From the NCBI GenBank assembly GCA_945901405.1, contig CAMDLH010000003.1, positions 17,061-81,060 on the forward strand: a DNA stretch of 64,000 nucleotides. The letters run 5' to 3'. Below the pieces are notes generated by a model, which was given only the letters and a program-made list of their open reading frames with translations, searched no databases and was not told the DNA's origin. Made by a program: the position numbers and the translations under genes. Below, piece after piece: positions 27,867-35,770 of the stretch. This DNA comes from Bordetella parapertussis. GTDB lineage: Bacteria > Pseudomonadota > Gammaproteobacteria > Burkholderiales > SG8-41. The first letter of the stretch is position 1, and each line of letters begins with the position of its first letter.

Positions 27867-29078
27867 ATGGCGAATGAGGATTTGAGCAAGCTGCGCATCG
27901 AGCGTGGCGCAGCGGCCGCGAACTTCAAACGCAAGCGCCACGGATGGTTTTGGCTGCTCGCGTTGCTGGTTGGCGCGGGCGGGGCTTACTACGTGTTCGG
28001 CCATCGCCCGGCCATCGCGGTTGACGTCGTCACCGTGTCGCAGGCGTATCCGTCGCAGGCGCACACGCAACTTAATGCCACCGGCTACGTGGTCGCACAG
28101 CGCAAGGCGGCGGTGGCGTCGAAGGCGACGGGGCGGCTTGAGTGGCTCAACGTGCGCGAAGGCAGCGAAGTCAAGGCGAACGAAATCATCGCGCGGCTTG
28201 AAAACAAGGATGTCACCGCATCGCTGCAACAGACGCGCGCCAGCGTTGCGGTGGCGCGCGCGAATCTCGAACAGGGCCTGGCGGAAATGCGCGACGCCGA
28301 ACGCGCGCTCACGCGCTCGCGTGATCTGCTGGCGAAGAATTTCGTCTCCGCGTCGGCGCACGACGTGGTGATCGCGCGCCACGAAAAAGCGGCGGCCTCG
28401 ATCAGCGGGCTGAAGGCTTCAATCGCGGTGGCGGAGGCCAATGTGCGCTCGGCCGAGGTGGCGGTGGAGCAAACATTGATCCGCGCGCCCTTCGACGGCG
28501 TGGTGCTAACCAAGAACGCCAATGTCGGCGACGTGATCACGCCGTTTTCATCCGCGTCCGGCTCGCAGGCGGCGGTGGTGACCATGGCGGACATGTCCAC
28601 GCTGGAAGTCGAGGCCGACGTGTCGGAATCGAACCTGGCGAAAATCCGCCCCGATCAGCCGTGCGAAATTCAACTCGACGCACTGCCGGGCAAACGTCTG
28701 CGCGGCGTCGTGCATCGCTTGGCGCCCACGGTGGATCGATCCAAGGCGACGGTGATGGCGAAGATACGTTTCGTCGATAACGATGCGCGCGTGCTGCCCG
28801 ACATGAGCGCTAAGGTCGCTTTTCTCACGCAAGAGACTCCCGAAGCGCAACGCGCCGCGCGCACCGTGCTGCAGCCCGCGGCAATCGTGGAGCGCAACGG
28901 CAAAAAAGTCGTGTTCATCGTGCAGGACGGCAAGGCGGTGGAAAGCGCTGTCGTCACCGGCGAGCGCATCGGTGAAATGCTCACCGTCACGCAAGGTGTT
29001 AAACCCGGCGACAAAGTCGTCATCAAGCCGCCCGAAAAGCTGCAAGGCGGCGCGGCGGTTAGCGTGGCGGGGAAGTGA
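27867..29078 (+). CDS. membrane-fusion (HlyD/MacA-type) periplasmic adaptor protein
   Basis: A periplasmic adaptor (403 residues) anchored by one N-terminal membrane helix (WFWLLALLVGAGGAYYVF). It has a lipoyl-like half (GRLEWLNVREGSEVKANEIIARLEN), a coiled-coil hairpin rich in Ala/Glu/Arg (about residues 115-200), the second lipoyl half (TLIRAPFDGVVLTKNANVGD) and beta-barrel domains. It would link inner-membrane ABC components to an outer-membrane channel or substrate. The ATPase and two FtsX-type permeases follow. The start codon is at the end of repeat copy e. Confidence 0.85.
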   Translation: MANEDLSKLRIERGAAAANFKRKRHGWFWLLALLVGAGGAYYVFGHRPAIAVDVVTVSQAYPSQAHTQLNATGYVVAQRKAAVASKATGRLEWLNVREGSEVKANEIIARLENKDVTASLQQTRASVAVARANLEQGLAEMRDAERALTRSRDLLAKNFVSASAHDVVIARHEKAAASISGLKASIAVAEANVRSAEVAVEQTLIRAPFDGVVLTKNANVGDVITPFSSASGSQAAVVTMADMSTLEVEADVSESNLAKIRPDQPCEIQLDALPGKRLRGVVHRLAPTVDRSKATVMAKIRFVDNDARVLPDMSAKVAFLTQETPEAQRAARTVLQPAAIVERNGKKVVFIVQDGKAVESAVVTGERIGEMLTVTQGVKPGDKVVIKPPEKLQGGAAVSVAGK

Positions 29079-29105
29079 TGTTGTTCAACTTCAACGTCAA
29101 CCGCA

Positions 29106-29294
29106 ACCGCAAAGACGCAAAGACGCAAAGGACACGCAAAGTAAAGCAAGAAACGCGTTCAATGCTTTACCGATTCTTGTGCAGGTCATCAACCAAAACT
29201 GTCGTTCCCGCCTGCGCGGGAACGACAGCGCTTTTGTTACGCGAATTTCCTTCTCGTGTTGTTCGTGTCCTTTGTGTTGTTGCGTCTTTGCGGT
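29106..29294. mobile_element. MITE-like element with 30-base terminal inverted repeats
   Basis: The ends are 29106-29135 and 29265-29294. Each begins ACCGCAAAGACGCAA and ends CAAAGGACAC when read inward, and they differ only in the five bases between. In the middle is a perfect 13-base stem (CTGTCGTTCCCGC, loop CTGC) at 29199-29228. It fills the adaptor-ATPase gap, with no transposase inside. Confidence 0.65.
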
Positions 29295-29304
29295 GGATGT
29301 TTTC

Positions 29305-29994
29305 ATGTCCGCACCCGTAGTAGAAATCCGCAATCTCGTGAAGTCCTACCGGCGCGGCGGGCAGATCGTGCCAGTGCTGAACGATCTTACCTTCGACATA
29401 CAGGCCGGTGATTTCGTGGCGCTGATGGGGCCTTCCGGTTCGGGCAAGAGCACGCTGCTTAACTTGATCGCCGGCATCGACAAGCCCGACAGCGGCACGC
29501 TGCGGGTGCAGGGCGAGGACATCACCACGCTGGGCGAATCACAACTTGCCGACTGGCGCGCGCGCAATGTCGGGTTCATCTTTCAGTTCTACAACCTGAT
29601 GCCGGTGTTGACCGCGTTCGAGAATGTCGAACTGCCGCTGCTGCTCACTAACTTGAGCGCGCGCGAACGGCGCGAGCATGCGGGCGCCGCGCTGGCGATG
29701 GTGGGCTTGGCGGATCGCGTCGATCACTATCCTTCGGAGTTGTCCGGCGGGCAGCAGCAGCGCGTGGCCATCGCGCGCGCCATCGTCGCCGATCCGGCGA
29801 TACTGGTTGCCGATGAACCGACTGGCGATCTTGACCGCGCGTCAGCGGAGGACATACTTGCGCTGATCGAGCGGCTCAATCGTGAGCTTGCGAAAACCAT
29901 TGTGATGGTGACGCACGATCCATTTGCAGCAAAACGTGCGCGTACGATACGTCATCTTGAAAAGGGTGTGCTTGCCATGGAAGCGCCGAATTAA
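29305..29994 (+). CDS. LolD/MacB-type ABC transporter ATPase
   Basis: A 229-residue ATPase with Walker [13 protein letters not shown]-loop [22 protein letters not shown] (typical of the LolD/MacB/FtsE branch), signature [15 protein letters not shown], Walker [13 protein letters not shown] and the switch His in VMVTHDPFA. It powers mechanotransmission by FtsX-type permeases and does not import solutes. The ATG at 29305 is preferred over the long upstream frame, which crosses the MITE-like element. The permease genes are separated from it by a sensor kinase gene. Confidence 0.9.
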   Translation: MSAPVVEIRNLVKSYRRGGQIVPVLNDLTFDIQAGDFVALMGPSGSGKSTLLNLIAGIDKPDSGTLRVQGEDITTLGESQLADWRARNVGFIFQFYNLMPVLTAFENVELPLLLTNLSARERREHAGAALAMVGLADRVDHYPSELSGGQQQRVAIARAIVADPAILVADEPTGDLDRASAEDILALIERLNRELAKTIVMVTHDPFAAKRARTIRHLEKGVLAMEAPN

Positions 29995-30070
29995 TGGCAG
30001 GAATGCCGCGGCGGACCGGCGCATTTGGAAATTTGCTTCACAACGCCGTGGCGAGCGTTTATACTTTTTA

Positions 30071-30101
30071 TAAAATATCGTTCTAAAACAACGACTTAAA
30101 A
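30071..30101 (-). repeat. AT-rich dispersed repeat, copy f (reverse, abuts start codon)
   Basis: On the minus strand it reads TTTAAGTCGTTGTTTTAGAA and a GATATTTTA tail. On the plus strand its end touches the ATG of the histidine kinase at 30102. The leader carries no Shine-Dalgarno. Confidence 0.65.
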
Positions 30102-31949
30102 ATGGAAGCCCAAGCGCCAGACAAGTCCGCCGTTGACCGCCATACGGTTTTTGCCGAGCAGGTGCGGCTGGTCTATCAATTGGGCGGGTCGGGCGGGCTG
30201 GCGGCCGCGGCGGCGGGCGGGATGTATGCCTTTCTGGTGTGGCCCACCGCGCCACGCGCGGAGTTGATCGCGTGGGTGGCCGCGCTCACCGTGCTCGGCG
30301 TGCTGCGCATGGCGCTGGTCTACATAAGCAAACGCCACGTTATCAAAGACAATGTGCGGGCGTGGGCGTGGGGGCTGATCGCGCTTGCCGCTGCGACGGG
30401 GTTGCTATGGGGCTATGGCGCCACGCGGCTTTTCCCCTACCAGTTGCCGGAACTGTATTTCATCGTCGCGTTTATTCTGGTCGGCCTGCCGGCCGGCGCC
30501 ATCGCCACGTTCGGGCCGTGGGTGCTGTCGTATGCGGTTTACCTGTTATGCACGATTCTGCCGTTCAGCGTGCATGCGCTTGTGCGTGGCGGCGATGCGG
30601 CGGGCTGGCTGGTGCTGGCGACCATTATCTTCATCGCGTTCATGTTACGCGTCGCGCGCTGGTCGGAAACAACCATCCGCGACAACATCGCGCAGCGCTT
30701 GCGCATCGAAGGCATGGCCGGTGTGCTCACCGAGGCGCGCGACGCGGCCGATTCGGCGAACCGCGCGAAATCGAGCTTTCTCGCCAACATGAGCCACGAG
30801 GTGCGCACGCCGCTTAACGCCGTGATCGGCATGAACGAGCTGTTGCTCGACACGCGGCTGGAACCCAGGCAGCGCGGCTACTCGCACGCGGTGCGCGAGG
30901 CGGCACTGTCGTTGCTCGACATCCTGAATTCCGTGATCGATATGAGCCGCATCGAGGCGGGGCGGCTTGATCTGAAGGAGGAGCGCTTCGCGCTGCGCGC
31001 GCTGATCGGCCAGATCGAGCGCATGTACCGGCCCGTGGCGCAGCGCAAGGGGCTCGACTTCAAGATTGCGGTGATGCCCAGCGTGCCGTATGCGTTGTAC
31101 GGCGATCCGGCGCGCTGGCGCCAGGTGCTGGGCGTGTTTGTCGACAATGCGCTCAAGTTCACCGAATACGGCGGCGTTTCCGTGTCGATAGACGCGCTGG
31201 AGACCGAAGGCGAGATCTGCGTGGTGCGCGGCGTGGTGGTCGATACCGGCATCGGCATCGCGCCCGAAGACCGGCCGCTGCTGTTCCAGCCGTTTACACA
31301 GGTGGATGCCTCATCCACGCGCCAGCACGGCGGCACCGGCGTGGGCCTGCGCATCGCCGCGGAACTGGCGAAGATGATGGGCGGCGAGGCCGGCGTCGAG
31401 AGCGAGCGCGGCAAGGGCTCGAGTTTCTGGTTCACCACGCGCATGAAACTCGCCGCGCCGGAGGCGACCATGCAACCGGTGCCCGCCGAGGCGGCTGCTG
31501 TCGCGCGCAGTTTTCCTGGCGCCAAAATTCTGCTGGTCGAGGACAACAATATCAACCAGGTCATCGCGCGCACCATACTTGAGCGGCTGGGCTGCAAGGT
31601 TGAGGCCGCCAGCAACGGTCTTGAGGCATTAAAGCGCGTGGAAAAAACGCCCTTTGACCTGATATTCATGGATTGCCAGATGCCGGAGATGGATGGTTAT
31701 GCGGCCACCGGCGAAATTCGCCGCCGCGAAACCACCAGTGGTACGCGCATACCCATCATCGCGCTCACCGCAAATGCGCTCGAAGGCGACCGCGAGCGCT
31801 GTCTCGCGGCGGGGATGGACGACTATCTCGCCAAGCCCTACGTGCGAGATCAGATCATCACCATGATGCAGCGCTGGCTGCCGCAGTTCGTGAGCCGCGA
31901 ATCACGCGCCACGGTGGACGGACAGGACACACAGGACGCCGCGGAGTGA
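30102..31949 (+). CDS. hybrid sensor histidine kinase with C-terminal receiver domain
   Basis: A 615-residue inner-membrane kinase. Residues about 20-185 form roughly six hydrophobic helices. HisKA follows with [26 protein letters not shown] (phosphorylated His near 231), then an HATPase with the [12 protein letters not shown]-box, [20 protein letters not shown] and [10 protein letters not shown]. The receiver domain is [33 protein letters not shown] (Asp near 523) and the lysine in YLAKPY. There is no PAS, HAMP or HPt. It lies inside the ABC export operon; its stop is one base before the next start, so it probably senses or controls that system. Confidence 0.87.
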   Translation: MEAQAPDKSAVDRHTVFAEQVRLVYQLGGSGGLAAAAAGGMYAFLVWPTAPRAELIAWVAALTVLGVLRMALVYISKRHVIKDNVRAWAWGLIALAAATGLLWGYGATRLFPYQLPELYFIVAFILVGLPAGAIATFGPWVLSYAVYLLCTILPFSVHALVRGGDAAGWLVLATIIFIAFMLRVARWSETTIRDNIAQRLRIEGMAGVLTEARDAADSANRAKSSFLANMSHEVRTPLNAVIGMNELLLDTRLEPRQRGYSHAVREAALSLLDILNSVIDMSRIEAGRLDLKEERFALRALIGQIERMYRPVAQRKGLDFKIAVMPSVPYALYGDPARWRQVLGVFVDNALKFTEYGGVSVSIDALETEGEICVVRGVVVDTGIGIAPEDRPLLFQPFTQVDASSTRQHGGTGVGLRIAAELAKMMGGEAGVESERGKGSSFWFTTRMKLAAPEATMQPVPAEAAAVARSFPGAKILLVEDNNINQVIARTILERLGCKVEAASNGLEALKRVEKTPFDLIFMDCQMPEMDGYAATGEIRRRETTSGTRIPIIALTANALEGDRERCLAAGMDDYLAKPYVRDQIITMMQRWLPQFVSRESRATVDGQDTQDAAE

Positions 31950-31950
31950 T

Positions 31951-33108
31951 GTGTATCTGCTGAAGCTCATTTTTCGCAACGCGTTTCGTCACAAGCTGCG
32001 CACGCTGCTGACCATGCTCGGCCTGCTGGTGGCGGTGCTGGCGTTCGGCTTGCTACAAACCGTGGTCGATGCCTGGTACGCGGGCGCCAATGCGGCCTCG
32101 TCGACGCGGCTCATCACACGCAATTCAATTTCACTCGTATTTCCGCTGCCCACGACATACCACGACCGTATCCGCCAGTTGCCGGGGGTGCGCGCGGTGT
32201 CGTACGCCAACTGGTTCGGCGGCGTGTACGTCGCGGAGAAGAATTTTTTCCCGCAGTTCGCGATCGAGCCGCGCAGCTATTTCGAACTGTACCCGGAATA
32301 CATCGTGCCGCCGGATGAGTTTCGCGAATTCCTGCGCGACCGCAAGGGCGCTGCAATCGGACGCAAACTGGCCGATACCCACGGCTTGAAGGTCGGTGAC
32401 GTGATCCCCATACGCGGCACGATATTTCCGGGCACCTGGGAGTTCGTGGTGCGCGTGATCTACGAGGGCGCCGAGGCCGGCACCGATACCTCGCAACTCT
32501 TTTTTCATTGGGAGTATCTCAACGAGACGATGAAAAAAGTTTCCGCGCGCCGGGCGAATCAGGTCGGCATCTATTTGATCGGCCTCACCAGCGCCGACCG
32601 TGCCGCCGAGGTGGCGCAGGCGGTGGATGCCACATTTCGCAACTCGCTGGCCGAGACGCTGACCGAAACCGAGAAGGCGTTTCAGCTCGGTTTTGTCGCC
32701 ATGACCGAGGCCATCGTGGTGGCGATACGCATCGTGTCGTTCCTGGTGATTTTTATCATCATGGCGGTGATGGCCAACACCATGGCGATGACCGCGCGCG
32801 AACGCGTCGCCGAATACGCGACGTTGAAAGCCGTGGGCTTCGGCCCCGCGTTTCTGGCGGCGCTTATCACCGGCGAATCACTCGCCATCGCCGTCATCGG
32901 CGGCGGGCTCGGCATCCTGTTCACGTTTCCGGTCGCACACGAATTCGGCAGGGCGATGGGCACATTGTTTAAATCGTTCGCGGTGAGTCAGGAAACCGTG
33001 CTGCTGCAAATCGCCGCGGTCTTTGTCGTCGGCCTCGTCGCCGCCGCCGTGCCCAGCGTGCGCGCGGCGCGAGTGAAAATCGCGGAGGGGTTGAGGCATG
33101 TGGGGTGA
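31951..33108 (+). CDS. FtsX/MacB-type ABC transporter permease
   Basis: A permease of 385 residues with the MacB layout: an N-terminal helix (FRNAFRHKLRTLLTMLGLLVAVLAF), a large periplasmic domain (about 60-240), then three helices, the first inside VVAIRIVSFLVIFIIMAVMANTMAM cut short by the ERVAEYATLKAVGF coupling segment. It starts with GTG at 31951, one base after the kinase stop, and GGAG lies within the kinase end, so translation is likely coupled. It pairs with the permease at 33280 and the ATPase at 29305. Confidence 0.85.
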   Translation: MYLLKLIFRNAFRHKLRTLLTMLGLLVAVLAFGLLQTVVDAWYAGANAASSTRLITRNSISLVFPLPTTYHDRIRQLPGVRAVSYANWFGGVYVAEKNFFPQFAIEPRSYFELYPEYIVPPDEFREFLRDRKGAAIGRKLADTHGLKVGDVIPIRGTIFPGTWEFVVRVIYEGAEAGTDTSQLFFHWEYLNETMKKVSARRANQVGIYLIGLTSADRAAEVAQAVDATFRNSLAETLTETEKAFQLGFVAMTEAIVVAIRIVSFLVIFIIMAVMANTMAMTARERVAEYATLKAVGFGPAFLAALITGESLAIAVIGGGLGILFTFPVAHEFGRAMGTLFKSFAVSQETVLLQIAAVFVVGLVAAAVPSVRAARVKIAEGLRHVG

Positions 33109-33141
33109 ATTGACGGCAGTGTTTAGTTTTGAGCTTCTCAA

Positions 33142-33275
33142 CCCCCGCTTCGCGGGGGCAGGCGTTCCTTTAAGAAACAAAGGGTTAGACGTTTTGTTTC
33201 TCAGGAGTGTTTAGTGTTTAGTTAACTGCAATCGTGGCATGCCGCCTTTAACTCAACACTCAACACTCAACACTG
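33142..33275. repeat. hairpin and heptamer tandem repeats between permease genes
   Basis: The gap holds a GC-rich hairpin (CCCCCGC-TTC-GCGGGGG, 33142-33158), two TGTTTAG heptamers at about 33207-33221 and three CTCAACA heptamers at about 33252-33272. The heptamers on the two sides form an imperfect inverted repeat. No ribosome site other than this low-complexity stretch precedes the next gene. Confidence 0.5.
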
Positions 33276-33279
33276 AAGT

Positions 33280-34446
33280 ATGTCCCTCCCTCTCTCCTAC
33301 ACCTTCCGCAATCTGTGGTCGCGCAAAGTCACTACCGTGCTCACGGCGGGCGGCATGGCGCTGGTGGTGTTTGTCTTTGCCACGGTGTTGATGCTGGAAG
33401 AGGGCTTGCGAAAAACATTAGTAGAAACAGGTAGTTACGACAATGCCGTGGTGATACGCCGCTCGGCGCAGACCGAGGTGCAGAGCGGTGTTGACCGTTC
33501 GCAGGCTGGCATCGTCGAGACGCAACCGGAGGTCGCCATCGGCGCCAATGGCGAGCGCCTCGCGTCAAAAGAAATCGTGGTGCTGGTGAATCTGTTGAAG
33601 CGCACCACCAACGCGCCCTCGAACGTGATGGTGCGCGGCGTGCCGCCGGTGGGCATTACCCTTCGGCCGCAAGTGCGCGTGATCGAAGGCCGCATGTTCC
33701 GCCCCGGCTCCACCGAGATCATCACCGGCAAGAGCGTCGCCCAGCGTTTTCAGGGCGGCAGGCCCGGTGAATCGATGCGTTTCGGCGGGCGCGACTGGAC
33801 GGTGGTGGGCGTGTTCGACGCCGGCAAAAGCGGCTTCGATTCAGAAGTATGGGGTGATTCCGATCAGTTGATGCAATCGTTTCGCCGCCCGGTGTACTCA
33901 GCGATCATCTTCAAGCTTGCCGACCCGGCGGCGTTCGGCGCCGTCAAGGCCCGGCTCGAATCCGATCAACGTCTGACCGTCGAGGCCACGCGCGAGGTCG
34001 ATTTCTATGCCGAACAATCGCGTGTGCTGGCGGGGTTCATCCGCACGCTGGGCCTCACACTATCGATCATATTCTCGATAGGCGCGGTAATCGGCGCGAT
34101 GATCACCATGTATGCATCGGTGGCGAGCCGCACCGCCGAAATCGGCACCCTGCGCGCGCTGGGTTTTCGCAAGGGCAGCATACTCGCCGCGTTCCTGATC
34201 GAGGCCATGCTGCTGGGTGTAACCGGCGGCGTCATCGGGTTATTCATGGCGTCCTTCATGCAATTCTTCACCATCTCCACCATGAACTGGCAAAGTTTCT
34301 CCGAACTTGCATTCAGTTTTACGCTGAACGGTGCAATCGTGATCAAGGCCACCGTGTTCGCGTTGCTGATGGGCGCCGTCGGCGGATTTCTGCCCGCCGT
34401 GCGCGCCGCACGCTTGAAAATCGTGGATGCCTTGAGATCCGCGTAG
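33280..34446 (+). CDS. FtsX/MacB-type ABC transporter permease (second)
   Basis: A permease of 388 residues. The N-terminal TFRNLWSRKVTTVLTAGGMALVVFVFATVL helix, a periplasmic domain with the QRFQGGRPGESMRFGGRDWTVVG turn, and three terminal helices around GLTLSIIFSIGAVIGAMITMYASVASRTAEIGTLRALGF (given here only as landmarks) fit MacB_PCD plus FtsX domains. With the permease at 31951 it forms a likely heterodimer. It is the last gene of the export cluster and is followed by a convergent toxin gene after 9 bases. Confidence 0.83.
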   Translation: MSLPLSYTFRNLWSRKVTTVLTAGGMALVVFVFATVLMLEEGLRKTLVETGSYDNAVVIRRSAQTEVQSGVDRSQAGIVETQPEVAIGANGERLASKEIVVLVNLLKRTTNAPSNVMVRGVPPVGITLRPQVRVIEGRMFRPGSTEIITGKSVAQRFQGGRPGESMRFGGRDWTVVGVFDAGKSGFDSEVWGDSDQLMQSFRRPVYSAIIFKLADPAAFGAVKARLESDQRLTVEATREVDFYAEQSRVLAGFIRTLGLTLSIIFSIGAVIGAMITMYASVASRTAEIGTLRALGFRKGSILAAFLIEAMLLGVTGGVIGLFMASFMQFFTISTMNWQSFSELAFSFTLNGAIVIKATVFALLMGAVGGFLPAVRAARLKIVDALRSA

Positions 34447-34455
34447 CCGCGAAGG

Positions 34456-34836
34456 TCAGCGTGGGTTGATCACATGAGCGCCAAAGGCGCTCAATGTGCG
34501 ATCAATGCTCAGTAAGCGGTAGCCCAGGTGCTTTGCCTGCGCATACAGCAGGCGGTCAAACGGATCGCCATGCTTCTGGCGCAGCTCGCACGACATTAAT
34601 ATCGGTTCAAGCGTCAGCGCACACATGCGAAAACCGTCGCGCAGCGCCTGTTCGGCCACGCGGCGCGGTTGCACGCTGATCTTGCCCTTGCGCCATTTAA
34701 GGCCGATTTCCCAAACCGATGCCTCGGAGAACGCCACCTCGTCCGCACGCGCCATGGCGGCGCGCGCGCCGGCGCTAAGCTGCGGCGCGTCCGTCAACGC
34801 CCAGATCAGGCAGTGCGTGTCGAGCAGCAGTTTCAT
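34456..34836 (-). CDS. vapC: PIN-domain toxin, VapC type
   Basis: A 126-residue PIN-domain ribonuclease. The first acidic residue is in KLLLDTHCLIWAL, the second acidic region is SEASVWEIGLKWRKGKI, and the closing acidic motif is HGDPFDRLLYAQAKHLGYRLLSID. The protein should cut RNA when free and be inhibited by the antitoxin encoded 9 bases upstream on the same strand. This WEIGLK-type PIN belongs to the group that pairs with Phd-like antitoxins. Confidence 0.85.
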   Translation of the reverse strand: MKLLLDTHCLIWALTDAPQLSAGARAAMARADEVAFSEASVWEIGLKWRKGKISVQPRRVAEQALRDGFRMCALTLEPILMSCELRQKHGDPFDRLLYAQAKHLGYRLLSIDRTLSAFGAHVINPR

Positions 34837-34845
34837 CCGCGGCGG

Positions 34846-35079
34846 CTACCTGTCAATAAGGTCTTCGTCGGTCATCGGCGCATGAAAATCCGCCGCAAGC
34901 TTGAGTTTGGCGCGCTTTAGCCCGCCAAGACGAACCCCGCTTTTCGATGCGGCGGAGGTCACTGGTATAAGGCGCGCAAGCGGCTTGCCAGCGCGCGCTA
35001 TGACTACTTCTTCTCCCGCCACCGCCTTGTCAAGCAGCGCTGAAAGATTAGTCTTGGCTTGGTAAATATTGATCAGCAT
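34846..35079 (-). CDS. Phd/YefM-type antitoxin
   Basis: A 77-residue antitoxin. INIYQAKTNLSALLDKAVAGEEVVIARAGKPLARLIPV is the standard Phd/YefM DNA-binding fold (quoted in pieces: IYQAKTNLSALLDK and VVIARAGKPLARL). The C-terminal part, with FHAPMTDEDLIDR, is the expected toxin-wrapping tail. The stop is 9 bases before the VapC start, in the usual antitoxin-first order. It should also repress its own operon, and inverted repeats lie upstream. Confidence 0.83.
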   Translation of the reverse strand: MLINIYQAKTNLSALLDKAVAGEEVVIARAGKPLARLIPVTSAASKSGVRLGGLKRAKLKLAADFHAPMTDEDLIDR

Positions 35080-35084
35080 GTTGA

Positions 35085-35129
35085 TTTCGCTTCGGCGAAA
35101 CTTGTTGGTCAGATTTTAGCATTTCTGAC
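35085..35129. promoter_or_regulatory. candidate operator of the first toxin-antitoxin operon
   Basis: Upstream of the antitoxin ATG are a short hairpin (TTTCGC-TTCG-GCGAAA, 35085-35100) and an inverted repeat GTCAGA-N10-TCTGAC (35108-35129). Phd-type antitoxins bind such palindromes. The binding role is inferred from position. Confidence 0.4.
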
Positions 35130-35178
35130 TAATCATTTCCAGGCCGGCGCAATTAACCCCGCCGCCAAACCCGCAAAA

Positions 35179-35724
35179 TCAAATCGGTCGCGGCGGCCGC
35201 TCGATAGTCCCCATGTGCACTCCATAATGCCCGCTGCGCCGGTCGTGATAGTAGTGGCTCAGGGTGTTGCGCACGGTGGCGAAGGCGATCTCATCCCATG
35301 GGATTTCTGATTCGGTGCACAGTTTTGTTTCCAGCGTTTCCGCGCCGGGGTGAAAATTTAGATCGGTGAGCCGCGCGCGAAACAGGATGTAGACCTGATT
35401 CACGTGCGGGATGTTGTAGATCGCGAACAGCGGGTCGAGTTCGACGCGGGCGTTGGCTTCCTCCAGTGTTTCGCGCGCCGCGCCGGCTTGCATGGTTTCG
35501 CCGTTTTCCATGAAGCCCGCCGGCACGGTCCAAAGACCGTAACGCGGATCTATCGCGCGTTTGCACAACAGCACCTTGTCTTCCCAGTACGGCACGCAGC
35601 CGACGATCATGCGCGGGTTTTGATAGTGAATGGTGTTGCAGGCGTCGCACACGTAGCGCGGCAGCGCATCGCCGGGAGGAATTTTGTGCGCGACCCGCGC
35701 GCCGCAATTGCTGCAGAATTTCAT
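35179..35724 (-). CDS. NUDIX hydrolase with N-terminal zinc ribbon
   Basis: The protein is 181 residues. An N-terminal zinc ribbon (FCSNCGARV and YVCDACNTIHYQNPR) precedes a NUDIX box, GFMENGETMQAGAARETLEEA, of which G, the first E, RE and EE are the metal and catalytic positions. The zinc-ribbon type resembles NudC-like NADH pyrophosphatases and ADP-ribose hydrolases; SQPWPFPxS of NudC is not seen. The start is at 35724, where the zinc ribbon begins, and the long frame upstream is a shadow of the transporter gene. Confidence 0.85.
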   Translation of the reverse strand: MKFCSNCGARVAHKIPPGDALPRYVCDACNTIHYQNPRMIVGCVPYWEDKVLLCKRAIDPRYGLWTVPAGFMENGETMQAGAARETLEEANARVELDPLFAIYNIPHVNQVYILFRARLTDLNFHPGAETLETKLCTESEIPWDEIAFATVRNTLSHYYHDRRSGHYGVHMGTIERPPRPI

Positions 35725-35770
35725 GAGATTGTTCTGTGGTGTAGCCGTAACTATAGCGCACTCTCGATTT

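Noticed and set aside
33142..33158. GC hairpin between permease genes as a terminator
   Set aside because: There is no T-tract after it and the downstream gene belongs to the same system.
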